Assembly (NCBI GenBank): GCA_002118135.1
Contig: BDIU01000201.1
Span: forward strand, 186,001-250,000
Origin: Trebouxia sp. TZW2008
Taxonomy: Eukaryota; Chlorophyta; Trebouxiophyceae; Trebouxiales; Trebouxiaceae
DNA length: 64,000 nt
Direction: 5' to 3'
A program made the translations under genes and the position numbers. Below the pieces are notes generated by a model that worked only from the letters and a program-made list of their open reading frames with translations, made no database searches and had not been told where the DNA came from. Shown here piece by piece: positions 12,301 to 24,400 of the stretch; position 1 is the stretch's first letter; each line of letters starts with the position of its first letter.

Positions 12301-15300
12301 GCGTGAGCTGTTCACTGCAGCCAAAACAGTGCGCCCGTGCATTGTGTTCATTGACAAGATGCATGCTGCTGTTGCAGGTGAAGCAGGTGTTCTGTTGAAG
12401 CCGGTGTTCTGTTCTTGTAAGGCTCAGTTTCAGAGGCGTCTCCCTGCATTGTGTTCGTTGAGCAGATGCATGCTGCTGTTGCAGGTGAAGCAGGTGTTCC
12501 ATTTTTCTACTGCTCAGCCTCAGAGTTCGAGGAGATGTTTGTGGGTGTGGGTGCCAGAAGGGTGCGTGAGCTGTTCACTGCAGCCAAGAAGGCATCTCCC
12601 TGCATTGTGTTCATTGATGAAGTGGATGCTATTGGAGGCAAGCGTAACTCTAAGGACCAGCAGTACATGCGCATGACCCTGAATCAGCTGCTGGTTGAGC
12701 TTGACGGGTGAGCCTTGTTGCTGTCCTGACTGCACTGTTGTTACGGCATGATAAGAACTGTTAGCATCCTGTATGGTTTTCGTTGATGAAGTGGATGCCA
12801 TTGGTGGCAAGCTCAACTCCCAGGACCAGCAGTACATGCGCATGATGCTGAACCAATCGTTGGTTGACCTTTATGGGTACACTGCGCTGCTACCCTGACT
12901 GCACTGTTGCTGCGTGATGACGACTATCAGCAGCCTTGTGCTCAGCTGTCATTTCAAAACGCTTATTAGGCCTGGTTGCTTTGACTGCCATGTCACTGTG
13001 CCGATCTCAGCTGTTGAGACCTGAATGTGTTGTGTATTGCAGATTCAAGCCCAGTGACGGTGTTATCTGTATAGCTGCCACCAACTTCCCTCAATCGCTG
13101 GACAAAGCGCTTGTCAGACCTGGACGCTTTGACCGCCATGTCACTGTGCCCAACCCTGATGTCAAGGGTCGCAAAGAAATCCTGGAAGTGCATTTCAAGA
13201 ATGTCCCTGCTGGCAAGGATGTTGATCTGAAGGTATGCTACTTCTCTACAAAGTCTATTGTGTGGCCTACACCCTTTGAACATTGTTGCTGTTTGAATAC
13301 GGCCATGAAGTAGACGTTACTTCGTAGACTTGCTTAAAGCAGTCACTTACACTTCCTCAATGCTGTTGCATGCAGAGCTTTGCCGTAGTTGTGTCGTAGC
13401 TGTGGTTGTGTGGGAACCTTGCTGGATCAGCATCCCTAGCTAACAAGCTGCATGGGTTCAAGACTGCTTTCAGTTCCAACATGTACGTAGACCCTGAGCA
13501 TGATGTGGTGCTGGCATGTTCAGCTGGATGGTCATTTGAATGTTTCATATCCCAATGTCAGGCATCACTGCCAAGACCAGAGTGTGCACAGACTACACAC
13601 TCTTTGCTCATGTGATGGCATTGAGCTGAAAGGCCAGGCAGCTGCACAGGACACGCTTGTTTGGTTGTGCAAGGCAGCTGCCTTGTCGAGTCAAACAAGT
13701 AGTTGCAAGGCTGCCTACTCTCAGACAATTGCTGATGCTAGACTGGAAACAGTGACAGCTTTGATCAGTGCTTTTGTGGTTCGACTTGTGAACAGACTGA
13801 GTTGCTCAAAGACATTTGCTTGGTCACTGTACGCACCTAGCAAAGCTTTTGAGCTACTAGTATGCGTTATTATGTATGTTGTCAATTGCCATTTTGCATT
13901 GGAAATGGCTTGGCCGGCAGCTTGCAAGCGCTTCTGCCTCCTTGGTCCTGCTTCTGACTTACTTCGCGCGTCATTGAGATTGCCCTCTGTTGATGCAAAC
14001 CCTCGCAGTACCTTGACTCCAGCAACAGGCACAAGCAGACCTGCTGAAGGGTCATGGTATCATGAGGGTTTGCATCAACAGAAGCAATGCTTGAGCCCAA
14101 GCATAATCAAGGAGGGAGGATTTTTTGCAAGCTAACTACAAATGCAAACGCATACTGCACGGCTCAGTCCTCAGTGAGATGTTGATGCTGCAGCTCAAGC
14201 ATTGAGCACAACTGCTCAATGCTGTGAGACAGAGATTGCCTATCACTGCAATTGAAGGTCAAGGAGCATCTCACCCAACAGCAAGGCTAGTGCACATGCA
14301 TGTATGAAGAAAGAACAGCTGACTGCGCCACTGTTGTGGCATTGGTCAAGCTATATTGAGACTTGACACTGTTGATGCTTGCCCTGATTACACCTTAGCT
14401 CAGCTGCAGATGTCCTTGTGCTAATTCGCGTGTGCTTCAACAAGTCTGTTGCTTCTGCCAGAGGAAATCTCAGTTGGCAGGAACAGCAGGTTTGCCAGAG
14501 CGTAAGTCAGTCAGAACAGGTGAACCTGCTGCTCAACCAGGCCATGAGGGAAACACCAAAGAAACACCAAAGAAATTATTGGCAGTCAACAGCAATTTAG
14601 TCAGAGGCGTTTTCCCAGAAACAGCAGGTCTGCCAGAGCAGAAGTCTGTCAGAACAGGTAAATCTGCTGCTCAGCCAGGGGTTTTATGAGGTTGTTCATG
14701 AGATTTATGAGGGCGTTGCTTGCTTTTAGAGTTTTCTTCAAGGAGCAAGCAATGGCAAGAAGAATAGGTTTGCCACAGCAGAAGTCAGTTTAAACAGGTA
14801 AAATTGCTGCTCAGCCAGGGCTGTTTTGAGGGCACAGACTAACAGAAAGCAATGGCGGGCAACAGCAGTTGAGTCAGAAGCATGGTCATCAGGAAGCAAC
14901 GGTAGGAAATAGCAGTTGTGCACATGCATCACAGGTGATAGCTAGGGGCACTCCTGGTTCCCTGGAAAGACCTAGTCAACCTAGTCAATGTAGCTGCCCT
15001 GAAAGCTGCCTGAGAGGGCCAGTTAGCAGTCAGAATGGCAGCTCTGCAGTTTGTCAAGGACAAGACCAATGTTGCTGCTTGCCTCACATCAAGGCATGTG
15101 CACATGCATTGCAGGTGATAGCTGGAGGCACTCCTGTTCTCAGTGGAGCAGACGCAGCCAACCTTGTCAATGTTGCGGCCCTGAAAGCTGCCAGAGAAGG
15201 TCAATTAGCAGTCAGCATGGCAGCTTTGGAGTTTGCCAAGGACAGGATCATCATTGCTGCTTGCCTCACACCAAGGCATGTACACATGTATTGCAGGTGA

Positions 15301-17185
15301 TAGCTAGGGGCACTCCTGGCTTTAGTGGAGCAGATTTGGCCAACCTCGTCAATGTAGCTGCCCTGAAAGCTGCCAGAGAAGGTCAGTTGGCAGTCAGCAT
15401 GGCAGCTTTGGAGTTTGCCAAAGACAGGATCATGATGGGCGCTGAGCGCAAGTCTGCTGTCATCAGCGAAAACAACCGCAAGCTGACAGCCTACCACGAA
15501 GGGGGCCACGCCTTGGTTGCTTTGCTCACTGATGGCGCACACCCTGTGCACAAAGCAACAATTGTGCCGCGAGGTATGCATGTCCTTAACCTGGAGATTG
15601 AGACTGGATATGTTGACTTTGCACAGCAGCCAATGGTGATTGTGTTTCTGCGTGTTCTGAGCTGCACTGACCAAGTCTGTATTGACGTGTGATGGTGATT
15701 CTGCTGTCTGACAGAGCCTCAATTTACAAAGCAGCTTGCTGAGGTACCCCTGCAATCTTATGATCCACAACCGTTGAGTAGTAGAGTGCAATCAGCAGAT
15801 TGCTTCATGTGTGCCATTGATTATCGACCGCATACTCAAGTAGACATTGGTCAAAAGGCTCTGCTTGAGGCTCTGCTTGATATCTGCTTCAGAGGTCGAC
15901 ACTTCCTCTGCTTGTGATGCTTGTCTGACTCAGTAGCATCACCAGCAGCGCTGACCTGTGTCAACAGCAGTGACAATCATCTGCAGCATTAGAGACAGAA
16001 TGTGGTGATGCAGGTATGGCATTGGGCATGGTGATGCAACTGCCTGACCAGGACGATGAGACCAGTGTCTCTCGGCGGCAGCTGTTGGCGAAGCTGGATG
16101 TGTGCATGGGGGGACGCGTAGCTGAGGAGCTCATCTTTGGTGAAAGCAACATCACAACAGGTATGCAGGCTCTCGTCATCATGCCTGCTATACCTGTTGT
16201 TGGAATCTGCACTTGCCTCATTGCAGCATTGCACTGGACAACTTCACTTTCATGTCCAAAAGGTCTGATGTTACTGAAGTAAGTACACATGCGTGATAGG
16301 TGCTTGTGGCCACAATTTGTTGTGCCAGAATATGTTGGGTGTGCAGTTTACCCATTGTGCACAACAAGCATTCAGTCCTTCCAGTTCATGGCTTATGTCC
16401 CATATGCATTACACTGCCTGTGCTTGCTGCATGCCGTTTGAGTGGTATCAGCTCATATGCAATGACATGAGCATATGCATGCAGGGGCCTCCTCTGATCT
16501 TGAGCAAGCCACCAAATTAGCGCGCAATATGGTCACCAAGTATGGAATGAGCGAAAAGGTTGGCAACATCAGCATTGACTATGAGGATGATGGCAGAAGC
16601 TTATCATCTGAGACACGGTCTGCAGTAGAAGAAGAGGTAGGCCTGACAGTCTGAGCTGACATGACTCATTAGTTAGCGACAGTCAAAGCTGCTTTGCTTG
16701 TTTAATTTCCTCATTGTTGGTGGTAGTGAGTAGGCGGACTACAAATGAGCAATGCGTTCGCGTTCCATCACCTTAGTGCTGTGTGCTAAGCATGCCATCA
16801 AACGGTTAGGTATACAGGATTTGCACGGTCTGTTCAGTTTACTTAGAGCAAGCACCACTTTTGACTTATGTATGTTGGCTGCTAGCAACCCGGACAGTCA
16901 CGCACCTCATTGCTTGTATGCAGCCTGTGTTAGCAGCTGATGGTTGTGCTTTGTTTGCAGGTCAAGAGGCTTGTACAGACAGCATACCAGCGAGCAAAGT
17001 CTGTGCTTCAACAGCATGACAAGGATCTACACACGCTCGCAAATGCCTTGCTGGAGCGGGAGACAATGTCAGGAGCACAAATAAAAGACTTGCTTGGCAT
17101 CAAAAGTCAGACCACAGTTGCAGTCACAGGGACTGAGATTGTGAAAGCTCCTGCAACCAGGAATGCTCATGACCATTCACAATGA
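9391..17185 (+). CDS. FTSH4: Mitochondrial i-AAA protease, FtsH4/YME1 type
   Basis: ATP-dependent zinc metalloprotease of the mitochondrial inner membrane that removes damaged or unassembled proteins. Well-supported exons: 9792-9956, 10331-10463, 10836-11101, 11709-11844, 12485-12707, 13043-13232, 15297-15573, 16014-16160, 16485-16636 and 16961-17185, all phase-consistent. The N-terminus is less sure: best guess 9391-9426 joined to 9532-9648, an Arg-rich, mitochondrial-presequence-like start (total 688 aa), or ATG 9439. Seen: one membrane segment (~189-204, [14 protein letters not shown]), Walker A GPPGTGKT (~270), Walker [11 protein letters not shown] (~325), the second region of homology (RPGRFDRH) and the zinc site HEGGH (~488), then GGRVAEEL. 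The match to plant FTSH4 ([35 protein letters not shown]) is strong. Intron 6 seems to begin with GC (AG|GCAAGT). Most introns contain damaged copies of the adjacent exon. Confidence 0.93.
11038..11242 (+). repeat. Tandem echo of FtsH exon 5 end plus donor
   Basis: A ~139-bp duplication. The end of exon 5 ([20 protein letters not shown] then GTACAC) recurs at 11176-11241 as [20 protein letters not shown] followed by the same GTACAC donor. The copy keeps frame and donor. I see no matching acceptor at its 5' side. Confidence 0.8.
11520..11660 (+). repeat. Echo of FtsH exon 6 (P-loop exon)
   Basis: A copy of the real exon at 11709-11844, period about 180 bp, still spelling [20 protein letters not shown]. 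Compared with the real exon it has ~7 extra bases near its 5' end (frameshift), the acceptor has changed from CAG to CAA, and similarity stops just after the P-loop. Judged a pseudoexon. Confidence 0.8.
12219..12484 (+). repeat. Echoes of FtsH exon 7 (Walker B exon)
   Basis: 12219-12378 repeats the first half of exon 7 ([33 protein letters not shown]), but the Walker B glutamate is replaced (IDEVDAI becomes IDKMHAA). A further scrambled fragment at 12378-12484 repeats 'ctccctgcattgtgttc' and the acceptor TTGCAG|GTGAAGCAGG. The real exon starts at 12485. Confidence 0.75.
12770..13020 (+). repeat. Echoes of FtsH exon 7 end and exon 8 start
   Basis: 12776-12878 repeats the 3' half of exon 7 ([27 protein letters not shown]) and lacks the GTGAGC donor. 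12965-13005 repeats the exon 8 block for [12 protein letters not shown] as [12 protein letters not shown], with both key arginines replaced by Cys. Both lie in the intron between the true exons. Confidence 0.7.
14935..15296 (+). repeat. Two tandem echoes of FtsH exon 9
   Basis: Units start at 14935 and 15115 and the real exon at 15297, a period of ~181 bp. Each begins after TGCAG with GTGATAGCT. The first has frameshifts and a stop. The second is open and in frame for 55 codons ([30 protein letters not shown]) but ends before the zinc-site part. Read on, it meets TGA at 15298-15300. Confidence 0.8.
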
Positions 17186-18448
17186 CAATGAAGCCTTACA
17201 ATTGCTCATTAGCTTGTTTGAGCCTCCTGCTAAAGTGTCTTGCTGGTAACGCAGCTTGTGCAATGTCAGACTCGTATAAGGTAGTCAGTTTGTTTGCTGG
17301 TGTTTTGGTATGGTTTGTTGGCAACTTTTTGCAGGTCTCAGGTCCTCCCAGAGCGTTGCAGGAACTCTGACAGGACACATTCCTGCACGCTTGTCAGCAG
17401 CATGTTCTGCAATGCAAAATGTGCAGAAAGCATCCCTAGCAATGAGCAGCATTGAGGATAAGCGGCTGCTATGCTACTTCTGTCCATATGTGACATATAC
17501 AATCTATTCAAGTGCGCAATAGTGTGCTCAGCAGCCTTGTCAACATCACATGTGCCAAAAGTGATTGTCTGCGATTGTGCCGTGAGCATGTGCATTCACA
17601 ACATAGCTGAAATGCTCGAGCGCACTTCTTAATGATGCTCTGCTTCCTTGCCGCAGCTGCCAGTTGACGTATTACTTTGAAGCTGGTTGCCTGATCACGA
17701 GAATTCTAAGGTAAGCCTCCATGAGAAGGTAGACCTTCTAAGGACCTTTCGGCCCAGTATCGTAAGGGGTTCAAGGGGGACTGGAAGCAAAGCAAATTCC
17801 GGCAGAAATGAAAATGCACAGTGAAATGATGGTTCAATCGAATGTGCGTGCTCAGCATGCAGAAGTGAAGCATAGCACAGAGCTTGATTGAGAATCCTAG
17901 AACACACACCAACAGCCATGATCAGCGACCCGCCAGCGACGCCGTTGTTGCGCTTTGCTATACGACACTGCCATACAGACAATCGTATTCGCTCGGAGTG
18001 CTGTGCAGTACATCTTGCGAGGTCCCAGCCATCGTGTCGTAGCTGCTGTGCACCGTGTGCCTGTTCTGCTGACCCGCTATGTCACCAGCTTGTGCGCAGC
18101 TGCGTACGCATCAGTGACGCGCCTTTTCGATTCTTCTCCAGAGCCACAAAGCTTTGAATTCACTTTGCGATTGTCAAACGCCGCGGGGTTGGCTGCCAAC
18201 ACCAGGCACATCGGAGCTTGCCTCGCGCCTTGCAGGCACGTAGCGCTGGAAGAGGCAAGGGGACTTGACGGTACCGTATAAGTGCTGCATCTCAGCTTGC
18301 GTGAGTTCTGTCATGACTTCCTGCGTCAAAGCTGGTCTCGTGTCTGACTCCACACACCGAAAACTGAAGGCACAACCGATATTGATCGTGTTCGACTTGC
18401 GTCGTCACTGCCTGGTACCGCAGGTAGTTCGGGGTTGTGTGTACTGCA
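17186..18448. other. Intergenic, possible 5' exon or promoter of next gene
   Basis: About 1.26 kb. 17900-18450 is more CpG-rich than its surroundings, as for promoters and first exons of other genes here. Open frames at 17955-18281 and 18265-18486 could hold the N-terminus of the following gene, but I could not connect them by phase. Confidence 0.35.
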
Positions 18449-21400
18449 ATGGTCTGGGAGGAAGATCCTTACAGCACCCAGGTTAGCCCCACTGTGACAG
18501 ATTCAGCAGCAGGCTACGCTGGCTCTCGTCAAATGTCTGCGCCGATTGCCAGGCTCAGCGAAAGGTTTTGCCACAGGTTCTGCGGGTGCAGCACCAGGAC
18601 ATTTGCAGAACCCGGCAATATTGAAATACGCGCCAGGTCAGTGTTGACTCTCAAGCAGCAATATTGCCAGTCAGACTCTGTTTTGCCATCTTGCAAGATA
18701 GGTACATCTTTACCTCGAGTAAATCAGGTCCCAACACATTTCTGTATTTGATTTGATTCTCTGCAGGTTTGCCAGATGTAGTTGACTCCCAAGGACATAT
18801 CACGGTGAGGTTGCACCTAGAGTGCTGTTGCATGTGACGGCTCAGCAGCCTGGCTGTGTGAGTCTGCTGGGAGTGCTTGGCACATTTGAAGACCTGTCTT
18901 TATCGTTCATCTGTGTTGGTGGCAGCATCAAGCGAGTGTTTTCATGCACACTGTTGGTGCCTCAAACGACTGCATTTGCTCACCCGAGGTACATTGCGCC
19001 ATTACTACAAACATGGCATGTATGTACTGCTTGTGTAGTACTCAAGGATACAGCTGACATTGCAGGAAAGAACATGCTTGAACTGTAGCGCTGATCAGAA
19101 CGACAATATGAATTGGGAGTCCAATGGCCAAATGCGGGGCAATGCTTCTTCAGACAGCCCTTTTGACATCATGCAAATGCCATCCAGCCTTCACGATTGG
19201 TCCCAGGCCCAGCAATCAAGCTCAGCTATGCCTACAGGTACGTTTTCACATACCTAAGCATGATCAGCAGGCATCGCTTCTGATCACACCGTCAGATGCT
19301 GCGCACATGATCACCCAAGTGTCATGGCCACCTGACCAACCCAATAATCAGAGATTTTTGATTGTATGTATGTTTTGACTCTCTGCAAATTGATGTTATG
19401 AGCTGCATGTCAATTCTTCCCTTACCAACTTGCATGTTTTCCTGACTGCCCAGCATGTCCTTGTCCATCAGGGCGACATCTTGTTACAGCTCAAGACTGC
19501 AAGGTCTCAAATCCTGATCAAATGTACATAAGCGGATTGATGCGTTGATTTTAGATATGGTGATGCGTGTTTGCTGTACATGCTGAGTCTGCTGTCTATC
19601 GTTTGCATGCGTTTGCTTACACAGTGTACAGCATTGCAGCTGAGTGTCTGGTTCAGCAAAGGGGTGAGAAGAATCTTGCATAATTGCAGAGTTGGCCCAT
19701 GAAGGCAGCAGATCATTGCAGGACATGGGCCCGTTCCCAAGCTGTCTTGCACATATGCTAGATGCCTCCACGGCAGTGCCTCAGCAACAGTTGCTGGATG
19801 GGCACCTGAATGTCCCACGGGCAGTGCCTCAGCAACAGCCAATGAATGGTGGTCTGAATGAGCCCAAGGCAGTGCCTGAGCAATGGGCAGTGCCTCAGCA
19901 ACAGCCAATGACTGGCTGTCTGGATGGCCCACAGGCAGGGCCTCAGCAACAGCCAATGGGCAGCTTCTCAAACGGTTTACAGCCAGGGCCTCAGCAACAG
20001 CCAATGGCTGGCTGTCTGAATGCCCCATGGGAAGTGCCTCAGCAACAGTTGATGGATGGCTGTCTGGATAATCCACAGGCAGAGCCTCAGCAACAGTCGA
20101 TAATCTGCTCTCCAGAAGTCCCCTCTCTGCAGCAGCTGATTAATGGCTGGCTGAATGACGATGCGCCTTGTCCACAGATGGACGGCAGCAAGGATCCTTT
20201 GCCAGTGAGTGCTTTGGGCCAGTCATAAATACTGCCATAGATGCATTGTGCTGGTTTGGTTCACGTTTTGCTCATGTGTCAAACTTTCAATGCAGCACTC
20301 ATTGCTGCAGTCTAGTAAGCAAGTTAAAACACAGGGCTGTTGTCCGCAGCAGCCATGTTTGAGATGGCTGTTGAATCATTGAGATTGTGTTTGCGCACAC
20401 AAGTCAGAAATCATGACTTAGCGCACGCTGATGTTATGCAAGATGAAGCACCACAATAGTTGTGCCCATTTAGCTTGCCATCTGCACATCTGCACGTTTC
20501 ATATCTCAGTCAGTCTCAAAGCCATGCATCTATTGATCTGCATTGGTGAGATTGTGACAGGTATTGTAGTCTTTGTTTGCTGAGCATCCTGGTTGCGCAC
20601 TCATTACAATAAACACAAGTAAGTGTCAGCACAGGAGGCTTTTTGCTGGTCATGCTCGGATCTATTTTCCTGTAACATTGCCTAGATCATTTTTGAGGTC
20701 AATCAAAGGCCATGTGCATCTTGTGATCACACCTGGCACTGTCTCACAGGAAGGACAAGAAACTATGCGTAGCAAGAAGCGGCCCCGAGTTGCAGATTCC
20801 TCTACCCTCAACCGCTATGAGTCTGCTCTGATTCACAAAGCCCATACTCTGCTGAACAGTCCAGATTTTGAGGTATGCCTACAGTATTGTGCACTGTTTT
20901 TTGCGTTTCCCATGCTGAGCTGGGACTGTTTCCCCACAGTCAAAAAGACTTATTGCAAATGTATGTTTGTGAAACATCGTCCTTCGCTGACATGGTGTAT
21001 CTGACGTGCTGATCTGTTCGGTCGTGCAGGCCCCAATTCATGACGGCAATGGGGACAAACTCAGCGTCAATAGTCAGTGCATGTCATCAAGTCTTGTGCA
21101 ACAGTTGCTGAAACATATGAAAGCATGGGGCAGCACATGTCCATCATGCAACTATACATTCAAGCAGCATGCAAAACTTTTCACTCAGCACCTGGCCTCC
21201 CTCAAGCTGCATGGACGCTTTGGCGCCATCACTTGTCTTCACAAGTACCTGCAGGTATATTTGCAGTATTCCTTCTTGTAAGTAGCGCGTCTTGCGTTTT
21301 GATTACTGGCTCACCTTCAAACATCTGACCTGACACAGCGATCTTGAACATGATTGACTGTCAACTTGTGGTTCACATGTTGCAGGCAGTTGTCAGTGGT

Positions 21401-24400
21401 CAAGCTGATTGTAGGACATGCGAGCCAGGTCCAGGTTGGTCAGCTGCTGCTTTGTGCAATGAGCAGCCGAGCTGCTAAAGGTACGCAACGGTGTCATCAT
21501 CTCTGTGTCTGCTTGCAGGTTGTTTGCTGCAAGCTGAGCTAGTGAAGTGCCAACTGAAGCCATTGCAAGTGATTTCTGGTGAGCAATCACTTGAAGTTAC
21601 TTGAACCCATGCTTTGCACTGTGATCATCAGCCAAGCCAAGACTGTTGAAGTGGCTGTGTGTCACAGGCAGCTCAACTTCTGGGTCAGAACAACTTGCGG
21701 GCGGTCTGCAAGGTGACCAATGCAGTGTGACTGTGTGCACTAGCGTGACCTCCACACTGGCCTGTACACTGGCTCGCTTGCAAGTACACTCAATCCTTTC
21801 TGATGTTTCCCGCCTGCATCTCACTGGTTCAGCTTGTTTCATCTTGTTTCTTGCCTAGATTTCTGAGCAATGCAAGGCAAGAAGTACACTTTTGCTGCCT
21901 TCTGTTGCCGGCTGGTGCTCATTTGGGCAGAAGTTGCTCCATGCAGTCTGAATCTAAAATAGAATGGCTGCGCAGAAGAAGCAATTCCGGCTTCAGGCTC
22001 TGATGGGAGCAACATGGTCATGGCAGTTGAGGAAGTCGACGAGAACACTGCAAGTGCAGCTGACGGGTACGGCAGTGCTTTGTGCCTACACAGACATGCT
22101 CTGTCCTGGACATTTGTAGACGGCAATCAAGGCATGTGTGCTTTTTGCAGCGTGATCTCCAACATGGATGTATGTGCCTGACTGCATTTGTCACAACATC
22201 AGTACCTCCCCTACTATTCCAGACATGTGTTTCATGTCAAACTGCTGTAGGCCAAGGATAGTACTTCCTGAGGGGACAGCTTTGTTTGTCAGTCCGGCTG
22301 TGTTTCTGGATCCTACACTTCAGCACGCACAGAGGGTCGGCACAAAACTCTGGAAAATCACAGCCCGCCGACAACGCATCCTGGTCTGTATACTGACATT
22401 CTCATGCTGCTTTGTGCTGTTGTGCGTGTGTCTCAAGCATGGGTTCAAAAAGCTCATCTTGACATTTGTCAGCAAAAATTAATGCTGTGAAGCCTGTCAG
22501 GCTTCCATTTATGCCAAAGTTTGATTCACCATTCTAGACTAACGGACCTTGCTGCTCTCTGCCAGCTGTTCTGCTTCTCTTCCATCAAGCATGCACCTCA
22601 TGTCAATGGTTAGCTGCACTACATTTCAATAACACCTGTGTGCAGCAACATGTGGTTACGGGGATCTACACGACGTCGGTGTATTTTGTTGCTGCTGCAG
22701 AAAGCCGCCCACCCTGAAGTCACTTGGGAAGCTGCTGGCGAGCTCTTTGAATCTTGGCTGCACTCTTGTTCTTCCTACAGAGTGTTTTTTGAAGAGATCA
22801 AGGCAGATCCTGATGAGCCATGCCTGGTAAGCTGTATTACCGACAAAGGCCTTCCAGGACCTTTCTGTTGTAATGTGCTGACGTTCTCATGTTGTTTTGC
22901 AGACGGAGCTTGTTTCTAGTCTATGGGTGCAATGTCAGCAGCTCCAGTGCAAGTTTGCTGCCATGGGCACGCTCAATGATGTACAATTGGATCAGCAAAA
23001 CATCATGCTGGCTGGCTTTCTGGAAAAGCTGCTGCTGGTTTTTGACCACCTCAGGCGTCACTTGTCAGAGTTGCTGCAGCAGCCTGTTCCAGGGTCACAC
23101 AAGTTGAGCTTCAAGATGAAAAAAGAGCTGTCTCATCTCAAATGCTCTCTAGCATTTTTTGCTGCACGCCTCTGGGTCCATGTCTCATGCTCTGCAAATC
23201 ACTGGAGCATGCTGAGCCGCGAGCAGGAATCACCCCCTGTGAGTGACAGTGAGGTCTACAGCAAACAACACAGCAGGCTGCAACCTCTCAGTCATCCACT
23301 AGACAATGATGAAGTGCCTCAACAGGTAATCATGTGCTGTGGTTCCTGTTGACGGCCTACTCACAACAAATTGCATGTTGTCACATGCTTCCATATTTTG
23401 ATTCTTTAGCTGCCCATTTCCAGGCGCTTGGAAGTGATCAAGGCAACGCCCTAACCTGTCCTCACAACATTTATTGTTTTGAGTCTTTCAGCATGTACAG
23501 CAACAGTCGCATGTCATGACCTGCTCCAACATCCAATGCCAGGCAATGACCTTACCATGTACACCTGTTTGCATGAAATGTCAGCAGCTGCTGCAAACAT
23601 ACACTATGGTATGCTGGATCATGTTTTGATGTTGACATTGGAGGCGCGTGCCGCAGTCAGACTTACATGTCCTTTGTTGTCTGTGCAAGTGCATGATGAC
23701 AGCATTTGTATGCCTGTTGTGAGTGATGTCTGCAGCAAAGGCATCAACCTTGGCAGCATTGTTGCAGTGATTTGGTGAGTTTTGCATGCACAGACATCGC
23801 AAAACCCCCTTGATGTCTGGCAGGTGCATGAAGGCTTGAGAAGGCTGAATATCGAGGTAGAGTGTCAGGCCATCAAGTTGAAAAACACCCAGCCATGTGC
23901 TGGCCTCACCGTCCAGATGATAGAGCAGCTGCTGAAACAAAAGCTTGGCAGAGCAAGACATTGCATGTAAGCAGTGTCTTTCTGTAGCGGACCGGGAATG
24001 ATAAACCTCTGGCTCTGCAAGACATCATGTCACTGGCCATGCCATTGTGTTATGTCGTTGCTTTGGAGCTGAAATGGGTACATTCTATCACACACCACCA
24101 TATTTGAATGACATCTGTCGTTTTGTCAAAATCACTCACGCCTGTGTTGACTATCATGCACGTGCACATGCATCTGTGACCGCACTGGTTTTGGCTGTCT
24201 TACTCTGCAGGCTTTTCCAAGAGAGTCATTCAACACATATGAGGGTGAAGTTCTCACACATAGACTTTGCGGGCAGCGCCACAGACCCTCCTGAGTCTAA
24301 TGAAAGCTGTGTCCCGCAATTTGCATGGCCTTTGGACGCTGATCTGCAGCCTCTGCGGCAGGTCAGCTATCAATCCTTGACACAACTTGACAGCCACCGA

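Noticed and set aside
13500..14135. 211-codon + frame in the long FtsH intron 8
   Set aside because: No recognisable protein, and it sits inside the 2-kb intron between two well-supported exons.
15115..15279. FtsH exon 9 copy as a functional cassette exon
   Set aside because: It would need a 17-nt intron before the true exon and lacks the zinc-site half.
17700..17800. Possible tRNA or structured RNA in the 17.2-18.4 kb gap
   Set aside because: Some GGTTCAA-like words occur, but no cloverleaf arms can be paired.
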